This document shows positions 50,434 to 62,608 of a DNA stretch of 64,000 nt, one piece after another. Position numbers and translations under genes: made by a program. The DNA lies in the NCBI RefSeq assembly GCF_019097595.1, contig NC_080715.1, positions 11,551,573-11,615,572 of the forward strand, in the 5' to 3' direction. Every line of letters begins with the position of its first letter. The first letter of the stretch is position 1. The stretch comes from Hemibagrus wyckioides (Eukaryota > Chordata > Actinopteri > Siluriformes > Bagridae). Below the pieces are notes generated by a model that was not told the DNA's origin, did not search any database, and saw only the letters and a program-made list of their open reading frames with translations.

Positions 50434-50735
50434 TGGTGGCACAGTGGTGTAGTGGGTAACATTGCTGCCTCATATCTCAAAAGTCCATTTCTTCTATCCT
50501 AATCCTTTGGTGTACTCTCTGAGCAGAGAGTCTCATCTTCTCCCTTTGTCCATGTGAACTACCTCTGGATTCTTCTTTTTCCTCTCAAAAACATTCCAGT
50601 AGGTGGTGTCCTACTATGGACTGGCATCCCATCCTGGGTGAATTCCTGTCTCACGCCCAGTGTTCCTGGGAAAGGCTCCAGATGCACCACAACCCTGACC
50701 AGGATAAAGCAGTTTCTGAAGATGAATGAATGAAG
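50434..50735 (+). mobile_element. tRNA-derived SINE, near full length
   Basis: The head GGTGGCACAGTGGTGTAGTG has an A-box-like TGGTGTAGTGGG at 50445-50456, as in tRNA genes. The B box near 50485-50500 is decayed. The body carries TTTCCTCTCAAAAACATTCC, GGACTGGCATCCCATCC and AGTGTTCCTGGGAAAGGCTC. The 3' end has ACCACAACCCTGACCAGG, then AAAGCAGTTTCTGAAGATGA and a short ATGA repeat. Fragments of the same family occur at 37003, 41457 and 45705. Confidence 0.75.
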
Positions 50736-51458
50736 GAATCTTGTCCAATAACTCCTTTCCGGTATCATTATCCATAATTCAAATGAAATGTTATGAAACT
50801 CACCTTTCTGACTTCCATTTTAACTTAATCTTTTACCTTAGTCATGGTCTTTGTTTGCACCAATGTCCAGATCTAGTCACTCCTTCAGCATGTTGTAAAA
50901 CATAACTCAGTCATACTATAAATACTCACCCATTTGCATGTGATATGCATTGCTGACCATATCTCTAAATTCAGTGTCTAGTGTTTTGTTTCTATTTCCA
51001 ATTTTCCTTGTTTCTTTGTCCCCCATGACATCCTGTAACCTTTGGGCTTCAACGTTATAGACAAACCTACAAACATATGCCAAGAAACACTGGACATCTT
51101 CACACACCCAGTCAGTTATAATAACTTGCTCACAAAGCAATAATACTGTTGAGAAACAGTTTGCAGTGTTAGGTTCTATTATTTAAAAATAAAAAATAAA
51201 ACTAAACTGATTCAGATTCATTATGTTTCCTAGAAAATATCAGTAGGCATTAGTTATCAAATTCAATTGTAAATCTTATAAGACTTATTAAACTTTGAAC
51301 CCACAATTTACACTGACTACACAAATGCTCCTTTCCAAAGGTTTGTGTTTTGCCTCTTTTATACACAATAAGACTTGCAGTTAACCATCTTATGTTTAGA
51401 GACACTGTCTCCATGCCCTCGCAATGTCCTTTTCTAACTGGATTTTTAGTGCAAGTTT

Positions 51459-51479
51459 AAAAAAAAAAAAAAAAAAAAA
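51459..51479. repeat. poly(A) run
   Basis: Twenty-one consecutive A. No retroelement tail structure was recognised upstream. Confidence 0.9.
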
Positions 51480-52054
51480 GTAAACCCCGGCAAGCTCAGA
51501 GAAAGATAATTTATTCCCCCACTTTGTTTCTAGAGCTCGGGTTCATGGGAAGAAGCTTGTGCCAAAGTGGGATTGGCCCTGGGACAAAGCTCCCCTCGGA
51601 CCCCTGCTTGGCTGCTGTGCTCTTCTGACTTCACACACACCGCACCTGAGTACACACATTTATACAAAAGCCTTGCACTGGTGCCGGAATATTCTACTCA
51701 CTGTGTACTGACATCATTACAGCTGTTGCAAATTTAAAAAGAACTGGACGGGTGTACAAACACTGTGGTCCCAGATCCCTTTCCCTTTTCCTCTCTCGTT
51801 CTCCCTCTTTCCTCTCTGAGGGCCAGCTGAAAGGAAAAAGGGCGTGGTCTAACAAACATCCAGCAGCTTAGGACCACCAAGCAGGAGTCACATTTGCCTG
51901 AGACCAGAACATAGGGTGGGTTAGGATAGGTAAAAAGAAGCAGAAGAACTCCAATCCCAAATGAAGCTTGATGTTTTAAATGTAATCAGATTCCATTGTT
52001 TTTGTGGCATAAGATTCATCAACCCCAATCAGCAATGTTATATCTGAAGGCCAA

Positions 52055-52181
<127 letters not shown>

Positions 52182-53991
52182 CACCCTATAGCATTTCTCT
52201 GTACACTCTATGATGCCTAAGGCAATTATTCAGACATCAGAACCCATTTGCATTCTCCCAGGTTTTTCTCTGGAGGAATGTACTTAAACAAAGGTTTAGG
52301 CTCCAGCTGTGGATTTGAAGAAGCAGAGCTGCTGCTTTGGGTTGGCTGACTGGGCCTTTGGGTGTTGGACAGTAGTCCACTGAAGAGTTTATGGAGCAGA
52401 AAATAACCGTCTTACTGAGCAGGCATAGTGCTCCCCAGTTAGTAACAAAGTGTCCCTGTCCATAATTTAATGCAGCATCTGTTGAGTTCGTCACATAAGT
52501 AATGATGGACACATGCTAATAGATGACACAGATATCCAGACCCTAAAAATTATTATGTACAGCTGCGAAACAATTCAATTAAACAAAATAGACAGCTAGT
52601 TCACAAACCATTTTGATTAATGGAAAAGTAACAGCAGGAAAACTCTAAACAAGTCCAGAGAGCTTCAGTCCAGCTTCAATTCTCTCTGCTGCCTGAGCTA
52701 AATCATGTAATCTACAAATCTTTAAATACACATGCATATACTGTAAAAGAATTCTTTGTTTATATTCTTTTGGGATTAGAATACCTAATCATATACAATA
52801 CTTCTCTGTCACAGAAGGTTCCTGACTAATAGCTAGCCACCATTAACTATTGAAAGAACCTGGAAGGAACCAAAAATTTTAATATGAAGTTTCCAACATG
52901 TTTATTTGGCTGACATTTTCTGGGGATATTGAAAATCTGTCATCTCCATGAAACAGGATTAAGCGAGGACCTCTGACATTAGTGTGAGTAATGCACTGAG
53001 CTAACCAGATGCTATATATCATGTACAACAAAAATATAGATAATAGAGCAGAGGTGTGAGAGGCAACGATTCAGTTCAATGACAAATTCTTTAAGTCTTT
53101 TATGAGCTAACTCAGCAATTTCAGAGCAAAATGCTAAACCATACATAACCATGGACTTCAGTTTGAAACCACCACTAGACAGTGTTATAGTTGTCAAAAT
53201 ATGCTTTTCCATCTGCACAATGACTCTACAAGGTTCTCTGTATTGAGGAAACAGAAAAATATACCTTCCAGCATTCATAACAGTGAATTTGCTTGTGGGT
53301 TGCTGTGGAAACAGGAAGCGGTGCTCTCAACAGGAGGTTCAGCTGGCAAATTCCACTTCCCTCAGAATCATAGCATGCACTTTGGATAATTGGCGATCTT
53401 ATCATAGCTTACTGCTAATCTGGATTTGCAATACTCTTCCACTTCACATTTGCAACTTCTGCAAAGTGCACTTCTTTCATGTTATTTGCAATCTTATTAT
53501 TTCTCAGGTAACCAGATGAGTTTAGCACAGTTTGCCCTGGCAGTAAAATGTAGCAAAATTGAAATGGAAACACAGGAAGTCAAAATGATTGAACGCTTGC
53601 TTAAAACAGATGAAATGCTCATGAGTAAAAACATTCCATGTTGTCATATCCTGTTTATTATGCATATGGAATAGTTGGTATTTTCATATTAACATGATAT
53701 TGACTGAGTCTCAAATAATCCCAGGGATGAGCAGTATAAATTGGAAGTAGACACTAATTCTGGTTCATGTCCTGCTGTCATGGGTAGTCAAAAATGGATA
53801 TCCCAAGTATCACACTTTCCATAAAAAACTTATGCCACAAACTGACCCTTGCCTCAGTGCATAAACTCAACTGGAAACTGTAGACTTGCACCTACGAACT
53901 GCTTCTGTAATCATAAAAGCTTGTCCCAAGGACTCATTCGCAATAAACTCATAAAGGACATCTTTTCAACACATATATAATCCCATTATTT

Positions 53992-54139
53992 AGTGTCACC
54001 CAGAAGAGGACATGTTTGGAGAATGGTTCCCCTTGAGGTTTCATCCTCATGTCATCTCTGGACGTTTTTCACATCTGGATTGTGTATTAGGGATCTGCAT
54101 CTGGATTTCTATATAAATAAGACAAAATTGAATTGAATT
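53992..54139 (+). repeat. dispersed teleost repeat, plus orientation
   Basis: CACCCAGAAGAGGACATG, GGTTCCCCTTGAGGTTTC, CTCATGTCATCTCTGGACG and GGATTTCTATATAAATAAG, ending in ATTGAATTGAATTAG. This is the opposite orientation of the repeat at 11405-11580. The family name is unknown to me. Confidence 0.68.
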
Positions 54140-55840
54140 AGTCTAAGTAGTGTTACAGGCTATACATGTGACATGACATTCAGACAGTACATAAGAAGAA
54201 GTTTGCCTATTATGTGGTATCCTGTAAAACAAAATGCTTTCTTCATATGGCTCATCAAAACCTCACATGTTTCATGACATGGTGTCATTTGAATAAGATT
54301 GTTACACACTACAGATACAGCCCATACATTTTACTTCAGACAGTGTACTTTATAGTTTATTTGTACCAGCACCACAAAGTTGCCTGTGGACTGCAACACT
54401 TCCTGATTATAGCTTTGAGAAATCTCAGAGTTATATGGTATAGCCACAGTCTGATGAAGGCTTACATTTGTAACTTTTTAAGACACATTCATCACCTGGG
54501 CTGCAGCTTATCCAGAGATTTTTGTGTATGATGTGCTATGTAGAAGCGTTATAGAAACGTGTTGACCATGTACCAGTCTATTTTGTGAGTGCATTGAACA
54601 GAGGTGCCAACACTAGTAACTAATAACAGAATCCTGGCAGGCATAGAGAACAACTCTTTACCACAAAATCTAGCACTTGTTTGTAGATGTAATGGCTCCA
54701 GACTAAAATAAATGTGTTGACTGAACTGATATACAACATTAATATAGGATGTGTTGATTGAAACTGATAATCAATGCATAAATATATGCCTAAACGTTTG
54801 GATTTTTCAAGCAAATGATTGTATACGCTTACTTTGATTGCTATAAAATTCAACATATTTGCATGTCTACCCTGTAGTTGAGTCTATGTCCATATACTAT
54901 ACTGTAAACTACAGAGAAAATTTAAACAACAGTTACAACTGCAGTGAAATAAGTTCACAATTGACTGATTTTTGTAGATCTTATTATCAGTATACAGACT
55001 AAGACAAGAATGGTACAATGGTATTTGCACTTTTCCTAATGACAGGAAAGAAAAGCATCAAACAAATCAAACAACACAGTAAAGACATATTGCCTACATC
55101 AGTATTGTATATTACATACAGATAAATGAATGAATGTTTCAGTTTCACCTAATCAGACTTTATCTGGTAGCATGTAGAAGTTGTAGGCTTTCAACACTAC
55201 ACACTGCAGTATTTTCCTTGCAGCTAATTAAAGGCATGTGTTTTTGGACAGAATGTAGTGGTAAGTTCTGATAGTTAGCTAGTTAGCAACAGTAGGAAAA
55301 CAGCAATGCAAAACTCCTACATCTTTTTTTCCATAATAATGAAAGATGTTTTTGGGGGGATGTTCATATTTATATCTATAGTTATATTTAAACTTATATA
55401 CAAAGATTAGCGGGTTGAGTTCCCCCATGTTTTCTGGATGAAAAGGAAGGATAGAAATGAAATTTTGCCTGATTCTGTGGCAAAACACAAGATAAAATTG
55501 ACAGAAAATTTGGTTAGATAACCAAAATGATGAAGTCAAAGTTTTCCCTTGAGCCTCTTTGTCTTTAGTTATTATTTTAAGAATACAGTGTATAACATCT
55601 GGCAGAGTTAGGGAAAATATGTTAAAAAGGTCAAAGTTTGGTCATGTAATATAAATTAGAATAGACATGATAGAAGTATAGGCAAATATTACAAATGGAA
55701 AGATACAGAAACTGCTCAGAGGTTATACAGAGATGGTTGGAGGCAGCTATATCTCACATTATTAGAGGTTAGTTAAACACAATTCAAAAAGGGAGAAACA
55801 TTTACACTAATCAATCAATTATGTAGCAGCAGTACGATAC
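54140..55840. other. gene-free unique sequence
   Basis: AT-rich with no simple repeat, gene or mobile element recognised. Confidence 0.5.
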
Positions 55841-56279
55841 AAAAAATCATGCAGCTACAGGTAAAGATCTACAGTTAATATTCACCTCAATCATTAGAAT
55901 GAAGAAAAAGTGTGACCTCTGTGACTGTGATCTTTGAGGTTCCAGATTAGCTGGTTTGAGTATTTCAGAAACAGCTGGCATTTTCACACACATAAGTCTC
56001 TAGAGTTTACACAGAATGGCATAAAAAAGAAAAAGTGACAGTTATGTGGGTGGAAATGCATTGTTGATAAGGTCAGTGGAAAATGGCCAGATTGCTTTGA
56101 GCTTCCAGGAAGGACATAGTAACTCAAATAATCTTGTAACTGTGGTGAGCAGAGAAGTATCTCGACATGCATAAAACTTAAAAATCTGAGGTGGATGGGC
56201 TACAACAGCAAGAGTCCACATTGGGTTTCACTCCTGTCAGCCAAGAACAGGAATTTGAGGCTACAGTGGGCATTTGAAT
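55841..56279 (+). pseudogene. decayed Tc1-like 5' half, plus orientation
   Basis: Blocks follow the 5' half of a second fish Tc1-like subfamily: AATCATGCAGCTACAGG, CAGTTAATATTCACCTCA, GCTGGTTTGAGTATTTCAG, TCTCTAGAGTTTACACAGAA, GTAACTCAAATAATC, TGTGGTGAGCAGAGAAGTAT, GGCTACAACAGCAAGAGTCC and TCAGCCAAGAACAGGAATTT. In intact copies this part encodes the DNA-binding region of the transposase. Many indels remove the frame. It stops at about 56279, where a minus-oriented copy of the same half begins. Confidence 0.75.
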
Positions 56280-56284
56280 ATTAG

Positions 56285-56680
56285 AAACCATAATATCAGA
56301 TTCCTGTTTTTGGCTAAACCTGACTGGTCTCCTGCTGTTGTAGCACATTCACCTCAAGGTTTGATGCGTTGTGCATGCTAAGATACCTTTATGTTCACAA
56401 CGGTTATAAAAAGTGATTATTTGAGTTATTATAAACCTTCCTGTTTGCTCAAACCAGTCTAGTGATTCTCCTCTGATCTACTCAGCAATGGATGGATTTT
56501 TTTTTACCATTCAGTTCAAGAAATTGTTGTGTGTGAACATTTCAGGAAATCAGCAGTTTCACTGTTCTGATGTTTGATGTGAACATTAACTAAAGCTATT
56601 GACCTGTGTCTACATGATTTTATGCACTGTATTGCCGCTACATGATTGAAGGTGTAAAGGTGTACAGGTGCTACTAATAC
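56285..56680 (-). pseudogene. decayed Tc1-like 5' half, minus orientation
   Basis: Reverse complement of the same 5' half: on the plus strand CTGTTTTTGGCTAAACCTGA, CTCCTGCTGTTGTAGCACAT, CACCTCAAGGTTTGATGCG, TTATTTGAGTTATTATA, GCTCAAACCAGTCTAGTGAT, TTCTGATGTTTGATGTGAAC, CATGATTTTATGCACTG and TGTACAGGTGCTACTAATA. Together with the preceding feature it forms a large imperfect palindrome centred near 56280. It has lost coding ability. Confidence 0.75.
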
Positions 56681-56681
56681 T

Positions 56682-56685
<4 letters not shown>

Positions 56686-56758
<73 letters not shown>
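56686..56758. repeat. (AT)n microsatellite left of Tc1 copy 2
   Basis: AT run of about 73 bases directly abutting the left end of Tc1 copy 2. Confidence 0.97.
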
Positions 56759-56760
<2 letters not shown>

Positions 56761-56763
<3 letters not shown>

Positions 56764-58005
56764 TATGTTGCCAAAAGTATTTGCTCACCCATCCAAATAA
56801 TCAGAATCAGGTGTTCCAGTCACTTCCATGGCCACAGGTGTATAAAATCAAGCACCTAGGCATGCAGACTGTTTTTACAAACATTTGTGAAAGAATGGGT
56901 CGCTCTCAGGAGCTCAGTGAATTCCAGTGTGGAACTGTGATAGGATGCCACCTGTGCAACAAATCCAGTCGTGAAATTTCCTCGCTCCTAAATATTCCAC
57001 AGTCAACTGTCAGCTGTATTATAAGAACGTGGAAGTGTTTTGGAACGACAGCAACTCAGCCACGAAGTGGTAGGCCACGTAAACTGACGGAGCGGGGTCA
57101 GCGGATGCTGAGGCGCATAGTGCGAAGAGGTCGCCAACTTTCTGCAGAGTCAATCGCTACAGACCTCCAAACTTCATGTGGCCATCAGATTAGCTCAAGA
57201 ACAGTGCGCAGAGAGCCTCATGGAATGGGTTTCCATGGCCGAGCAGCTGCATCCAAGCCATACTTCACCAAGTGCAATGCAAAGCGTCGGATGCAGTGGT
57301 GTAAAGCACGCCGCCACTGGACTCTAGAGCAGTGGAGACGCGTTCTCTGGAGTGACGAATCGCGCTTCTCCATCTGGCAATCTGATGGACGAGTCTGGGT
57401 TTGGCGGTTGCCAGGAGAACGGTACTTGTCTGACTGCATTGTGCCAAGTGTAAAGTTTGGTGGAGGGGGGATTATGGTGTGGGGTTGTTTTTCAGGAGCT
57501 GGGCTTGGCCCCTTAGTTCCAGTGAAAGGAACTCTGAATGCTTTAGCATACCAAGACATTTTGGACAATTCCATGCTCCCAACTTTGTGGGAATAGTTTG
57601 GAGCTGGCCCCTTCCCCTTCCAACATGACTGTGCACCAGTGCACAAAGCAAGGTCCATAAAGACATGGATGACAGAGTCTGGTGTGGATGAACTTGACTG
57701 GCCTACACAGAGTCCTGACCTCAACCTGATAGAACACCTTTGGGATGAATTAGAGCGGAGACTGAGAGCCAGGCCTTCTCGTCCAACATCAGTGTGTGAC
57801 CTCACAAATGCGCTTCTGGAAGAATGGTCAAAAATTCCCATAAACACACTCCTAAACCTTGTGGACAGCCTTCCCAGAAGAGTTGAAGCTGTTATAGCTG
57901 CAAAGGGTGGACCGACGTCATATTGAACCCTATGGATTAGGAATGGGATGTCACTTAAGTTCATATGCGAGTCAAGGCAGGTGAGAGAATACTTTTGGCA
58001 ATATA

Positions 58006-58008
<3 letters not shown>
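56761..58008 (+). mobile_element. Tc1-like transposon, copy 2, inserted in a TA tract
   Basis: Full-length relative of the element at 34681-35943, 1248 bp, lacking that copy's 11-bp duplication. The terminal repeats are present with about two mismatches each (left begins CACTATGTTGCC; right ends GGCAATATAGTA). TA repeats lie on both sides (56686-56758 and 58007-58050), consistent with insertion into a TA microsatellite. The left boundary dinucleotide reads CA, not TA, so one copy of the target duplication is mutated. Confidence 0.95.
56895..57926 (+). pseudogene. Tc1-like transposase broken by one stop codon
   Basis: Same 1032-base frame as the intact copy, beginning [10 protein letters not shown] at 56895. 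By hand count about 16 substitutions and no indels separate the two. CAG for Q234 has become TAG at 57594-57596, cutting the protein before the second catalytic D245 and E280; the truncated product would hold the DNA-binding domains and D154 only. After the stop the same frame stays open to the normal end (TCATATTGA). One nonsense change is thus the only disabling lesion I see. A DNA-binding fragment of this sort could compete for terminal repeats if made, but that is speculation. Confidence 0.92.

Positions 58009-58050
<42 letters not shown>
58007..58050. repeat. (TA)n microsatellite right of Tc1 copy 2
   Basis: TA run of about 44 bases following the right terminal repeat. Confidence 0.96.
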
Positions 58051-58053
<3 letters not shown>

Positions 58054-58905
58054 TGGAACAATGGTGAGGAGGTGATGAAAAAAAGCAGCTTGAGGCACAG
58101 GTCTCAGTTGAAAGCCAGCATGCAGTTTGACAGATGGCCTCCACCCCTTCAGCCTGACATGTAATCTCTTCCCTACACAAATAACACACACTGTTGGATT
58201 GTCATGGTGACCGATGAGTCAGATGACCCCCCGGGGGAGACGGGACATCCCGTAAGGGACAGGTTAGTTAGTGAGACAGCACATTTAATAGAGCCAGAGA
58301 GTACAAATAAAGAAATGAGTGGGAGGCTGGAAAAGTGGCTGTTGAAACACTGAACGGCGTGTCAAAGGGAAGGGGTAACGGCTGCTCAACAAATATGGGA
58401 AAACTCTGTGTGTAATAAAACATGAAATATAATATCATATTCTCCAAAGAAACAGAAAATGTTAGAACTGTTTATATTAGTTACTCACTTCCCAGTTAAT
58501 TCATATTACTGAGATTAACTGTGTTTGAAAGGAGTTTAACTTCTGAACAAAGTTTAAGGTGATTGTATTTTCTCTCTGGACCAGGAAATACATTGTCTAA
58601 AATATATACAGTTTTGTTTCTGGATCTTATTTTGACCTATTAGGTTGTTAGAAAACTGGTGTCTCCCCTGCCATTGCTCCCTATTTGTACCTGTAACACT
58701 GTTCTTTATTCACAAAGTACAGTATATACAAATATACGCTGAGTCAATGTCGTATCACTTAAACTGAGCCCTTCAAGTGTCTAGTTGACTTGATATGTAT
58801 TGTAGTATAGTCTCTAAGGGCAAATTAAATAGCCATTTTGTGTGTAAAAAGTCAGTTGGCTTTAATAATTGGTTAACTGGTAATAAAGTCATTTATTTGT
58901 CTTCA

Positions 58906-58941
<36 letters not shown>

Positions 58942-61364
58942 AATTAGGGAAAGAAACACCATTCTGCTCTTGCAATTACGGCACATGTATCTGTATGTCC
59001 GCTCAATCAACAGCGTAGTACTCATAATTTCAGACAAAAATGTGAACAACATACCATTTAGAAGTAGATGTGTTGTTGCTTAGACACCATGTTTTATATA
59101 CAAACCGGATACCATGAAAGGGCCCAAAACATGTTATCAGACCCCAGTTCTCACACACTTAAAGTTCATTTTCCCTGGTAGTCATCACTCGGCACCCAGC
59201 ACTCAGAGTAAGAGTCCTCTATTCTGGCTGCTCTTTGCCAAGCCTCATCTACACACCAGCATTGACTCCAGACAAGGCATACACCACTAACATTCATTTC
59301 CATGAATGTTTATTTAAAGTCTTTAAATTACTTATTTATTATAATAATGTTTCTAACTGCATTCAACAAACAAGTTAATTCCCCATTTTTGCTGTTTCTC
59401 ATTTTCAAATCATCTCATTTACTTTCTTGCCTGGCTACAGTCTTTCAGGAGCACAGATGTCAGTGGGCGATTTTTGAGAAGGCAGCCACCGTCACCTAAA
59501 CTGGCACCCTGGTGTTGGCAAAGGTGGTCTACAGCATGCAGTCCTTTTACATTTGCCTGCAAAAATATAGTTTAATGGTGCTTAAGCTTCATTTAGGTTT
59601 CAACAGTTAATCGGTCTACATACAGCTGCTCCTACAATCAGTGAAAGAGTTAACCAAACACTGTATAAAGTGAGTGTGGAAATTGTTAAATACTTGCTGA
59701 CGTTTGCATGCAAACTGCCAGCTGCAGAAGGCAGACAGAGTGCAAGCTAGCTCCTGAACATTTATGTGATAAAGCTTACAGTGGGCAGACCTGAGAGGAG
59801 AGTATACCGTATGTGAAGTACGTCTGTCTGGCCTTTTCCTCTATTGAGTCTTTTTTAGCAAAAAACTAAAACAAGAAAAGTATAGCAAAGCCCCAGGGGA
59901 TCCTAAAATCTCACCATTGGCCCTTGTAAATGCCTGGGACAGGAAGCAGGAAGTGCAGAACTTCAGAATTGCCTTTAAAAGAAAAAAGCAGCTCCTTTTA
60001 CAAACAGCACAATACAAATCACTGCACAAGAGCACAGAAGGAAAAGCACTTTGGTGCAGCTTGCTGTAAACCCTGGGCTTTTGTGCTTTTCCAGATGGCT
60101 AAACAGACAGTCCGAATCCTCCTTCCACCTCCAGCTGTCCCGATTTGTTGCTGGGGAATGACAATAATTCAGCATCTCTCAGGAGACCTGTTTGTAGTGC
60201 AGGTTGACATCTCCTCCCAAGTAGAATTGCATAATTATTTAATACATAGCACATCACTCCTGATCTTTTGCTTGTCTGGGGAAGTAACACAAGATGAATT
60301 GAACTGCACTTGTGCAAGGGCCCCATTCATTTCAGACCATATGGATTTTGAATTTATTCTAGGTTTTACATATACAAGTCAAAAATTACAGTGGTAGACA
60401 GATGTTTGCCCATTGCCTACTTATATATCTTGTTTTTCTTTCACTTTTTTTACTTCTGGCCCAATTATGTCAAACCACGACTTAGCTGCTTACCATTTGT
60501 TTAATTTTTGCCTGTAGTACTCTTGCCATTGCCATAACCAGCCTTTATTTTCCTAAATTCAAGCACCCTTTATTGCTATTTTTATTTATCAATGAAATCT
60601 GCAAACAAATGAAAGGATTTGGCTTAGTGTAACTGTTTCTTTTGAGACATGGCAAATCACATCAATGGTTACTACTTAACTTTATGAAGCATGAAAAAAA
60701 TATTTTTATGATTTAATGCTCTACCATAACTCTTCATCAAAATTCCAAGTATTAGTTTTGAAGGTCATGTTGACCTTGCACATCTATTTCTATTTAGTCA
60801 TGTGGCAGAAGCATTTATCCAGAGCAACTTTTAAAAGGTGAAGGCACAGTAATACAAAATAGTTAGAGAATCATTCAAAACCAGAAAGAGACTAATGTAT
60901 GTTAGTCCAAGTTCTAGATCATTCTAGGCAGTAAAAAACAGGAAAAACTAAAATTTCATGGGCATAAATAACGATTTCAGTGACTCACAAAACCACAAAG
61001 TAATACAAAAGACAACTGATGCAAAAGTAAGTGCAGAGGATAAAATGTAAGTGTGATCTTAGTCATTGGCTAGAAAACTAGATGTTTAGACCTTTATAGC
61101 AAGTGGAATGGAGATAGTGTATCGATGAGACTAGAGTGGGAAGCACATTCGATCACTGAAGCAAAAAGAAGTGACAGATTATTGATTTTCAATGATCATA
61201 GATGTGAAGTGAATGATTGGGCCATTACTCACACAACATAATATCACACAACAAAAACCATCGAACATGAGTCAATGAAAAAGTCACTGAATCTGAAATA
61301 GATGTTATTGCTGTATGGGTCTTGAGTTGGCACCAATGAGTGATTAGTTAGGTTAGGTTTTATA
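58051..61364. other. gene-free stretch
   Basis: Mostly unique. 58195-58385 is relatively G+C-rich, with CCCCCCGGGGGAGACGGGAC and GGGAAGGGGTAACGG segments unlike its neighbours. A TA tract is at 58907-58937. A 155-residue open frame at 59930-60397 has no recognisable domain and is treated as chance. Confidence 0.45.
58907..58937. repeat. (TA)n microsatellite
   Basis: TA run of about 31 bases. Confidence 0.95.
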
Positions 61365-62608
61365 TACACTATATTGCCAAAAGTATTCGCTCACCTGCCT
61401 TGACTCGCATATGAACTTAAGTGACATCCCATTCCTAATCCATAGGGTTCAATATGACGTTGGTCCACCCTTTGCAGCTATAACAGCTTCAACTCTTCTG
61501 GGAAGGCTGTCCACAAGGTTTAGGAGTGTGTTTATGGGAATTTTTGACCATTCTTCCAGAATCGCATTTGTGAGGTCACACACTGATGTTGGATGAGAAG
61601 GCCTGGCTCTCAGTCTCCGCTCTAATTCATCCCAAAGGTGTTCTATCGGGTTGAGGTCAGGACTCTGTGCAGGCCAGTCAAGTTCATCCACACCAGACTC
61701 TGTCATCCATGTCTTTATGGACCTTGCTTTGTGCACTGGTGCACAGTCATGTTGGAAGAGGAAGGGGCCAGCTCCAAACTGTTCCCACAAAGTTGGGAGC
61801 ATGGAATTGTCCAAAATGTCTTGGTATGCTGAAGCATTCAGAGTTCCTTTCACTGGAACTAAGGGGCCAGGCCCAGCTCCTGAAAAACAACCCCACACCA
61901 TAATCCCCCCTCCACCAAACTTTACACTTGGCACAATGCAGTCAGACAAGTACCGTTCTCCTGGCAACCGCCAAACCCAGACTCGTCCATCAGATGGAGA
62001 AGCGCGATTCGTCACTCCAGAGAACGTGTCTCCACTGCTCTAGAGTCCAGTGGAGGCGTGCTTTACACCACTGCATCCGACGCTTTGCATTGCACTTGGT
62101 GATGTATGGCTTGGATGCAGCTGCTCGGCCATGGAAACACATTCCATGAAGCTCTCTGCGCACTGTTCTTGAGCTAATCTGAAGGCCACATGAAGTTTGG
62201 AGGTCTGTAGCGATTGACTCTGCAGAAAGTTGGCGACCTCTTCGCACTATGCGCCTCAGCATCCGCTGACCCCGCTCCGTCAGTTTACGTGGCCTACCAC
62301 TTCGTGGCTGAGTTGCTGTCGTTCCCAAACACTTCCACGTTCTTATAATACAGCTGACAGTTGACTGTGGAATATTTAGGAACGAGGAAATTTCACGACT
62401 GGATTTGTTGCACAGGTGGCATCCTATCACAGTTCCACACTGGAATTCACTGAGCTCCTGAGAGCGACCCATTCTTTCACAAATGTTTGTAAAAACAGTC
62501 TGCATGCCTAGGTGCTTGATTTTATACACCTGTGGCCATGGAAGTGATTGGAACACCTGATTCTGATTATTTGGATGAGTGAGCGAATACTTTTGGCAAT
62601 ATAGTATA
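61365..62608 (-). mobile_element. Tc1-like transposon, copy 3, minus orientation
   Basis: Third copy of the same element, inverted. TA dinucleotides flank it (61365-61366 and 62607-62608). The end at 61367-61395 has the perfect terminal repeat; the other end (about 62578-62606) has one or two changes. The inside is 1240 bp, which is 8 bp shorter than copy 2 because of one deletion in the gene. Confidence 0.95.
61449..62472 (-). pseudogene. Tc1-like transposase broken by an 8-bp deletion
   Basis: Begins [10 protein letters not shown] at 62472 and runs open through the DNA-binding domains and first catalytic D ([10 protein letters not shown]), then shifts frame at about 61991-61995. The parent has ATCTG-GCA-ATCTG there; one ATCTG and the intervening bases are gone, an 8-bp loss between 5-bp direct repeats. 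The downstream frame is open to the normal end and keeps the second D and the canonical NPIEHLW motif, where the other two copies have NLIEHLW. No other disabling change was seen. Any product would be a truncated DNA-binding protein. Confidence 0.92.

Noticed and set aside
57218..58189. 323-residue minus-strand open frame
   Set aside because: Antisense of Tc1 copy 2 extended through the TA microsatellite as a run of I and Y codons; not a gene.
59930..60397. 155-residue plus-strand open frame
   Set aside because: No domain, signal or repeat recognised, no splice or promoter context, and overlapped by similar-sized frames on the other strand. Chance is the better explanation.
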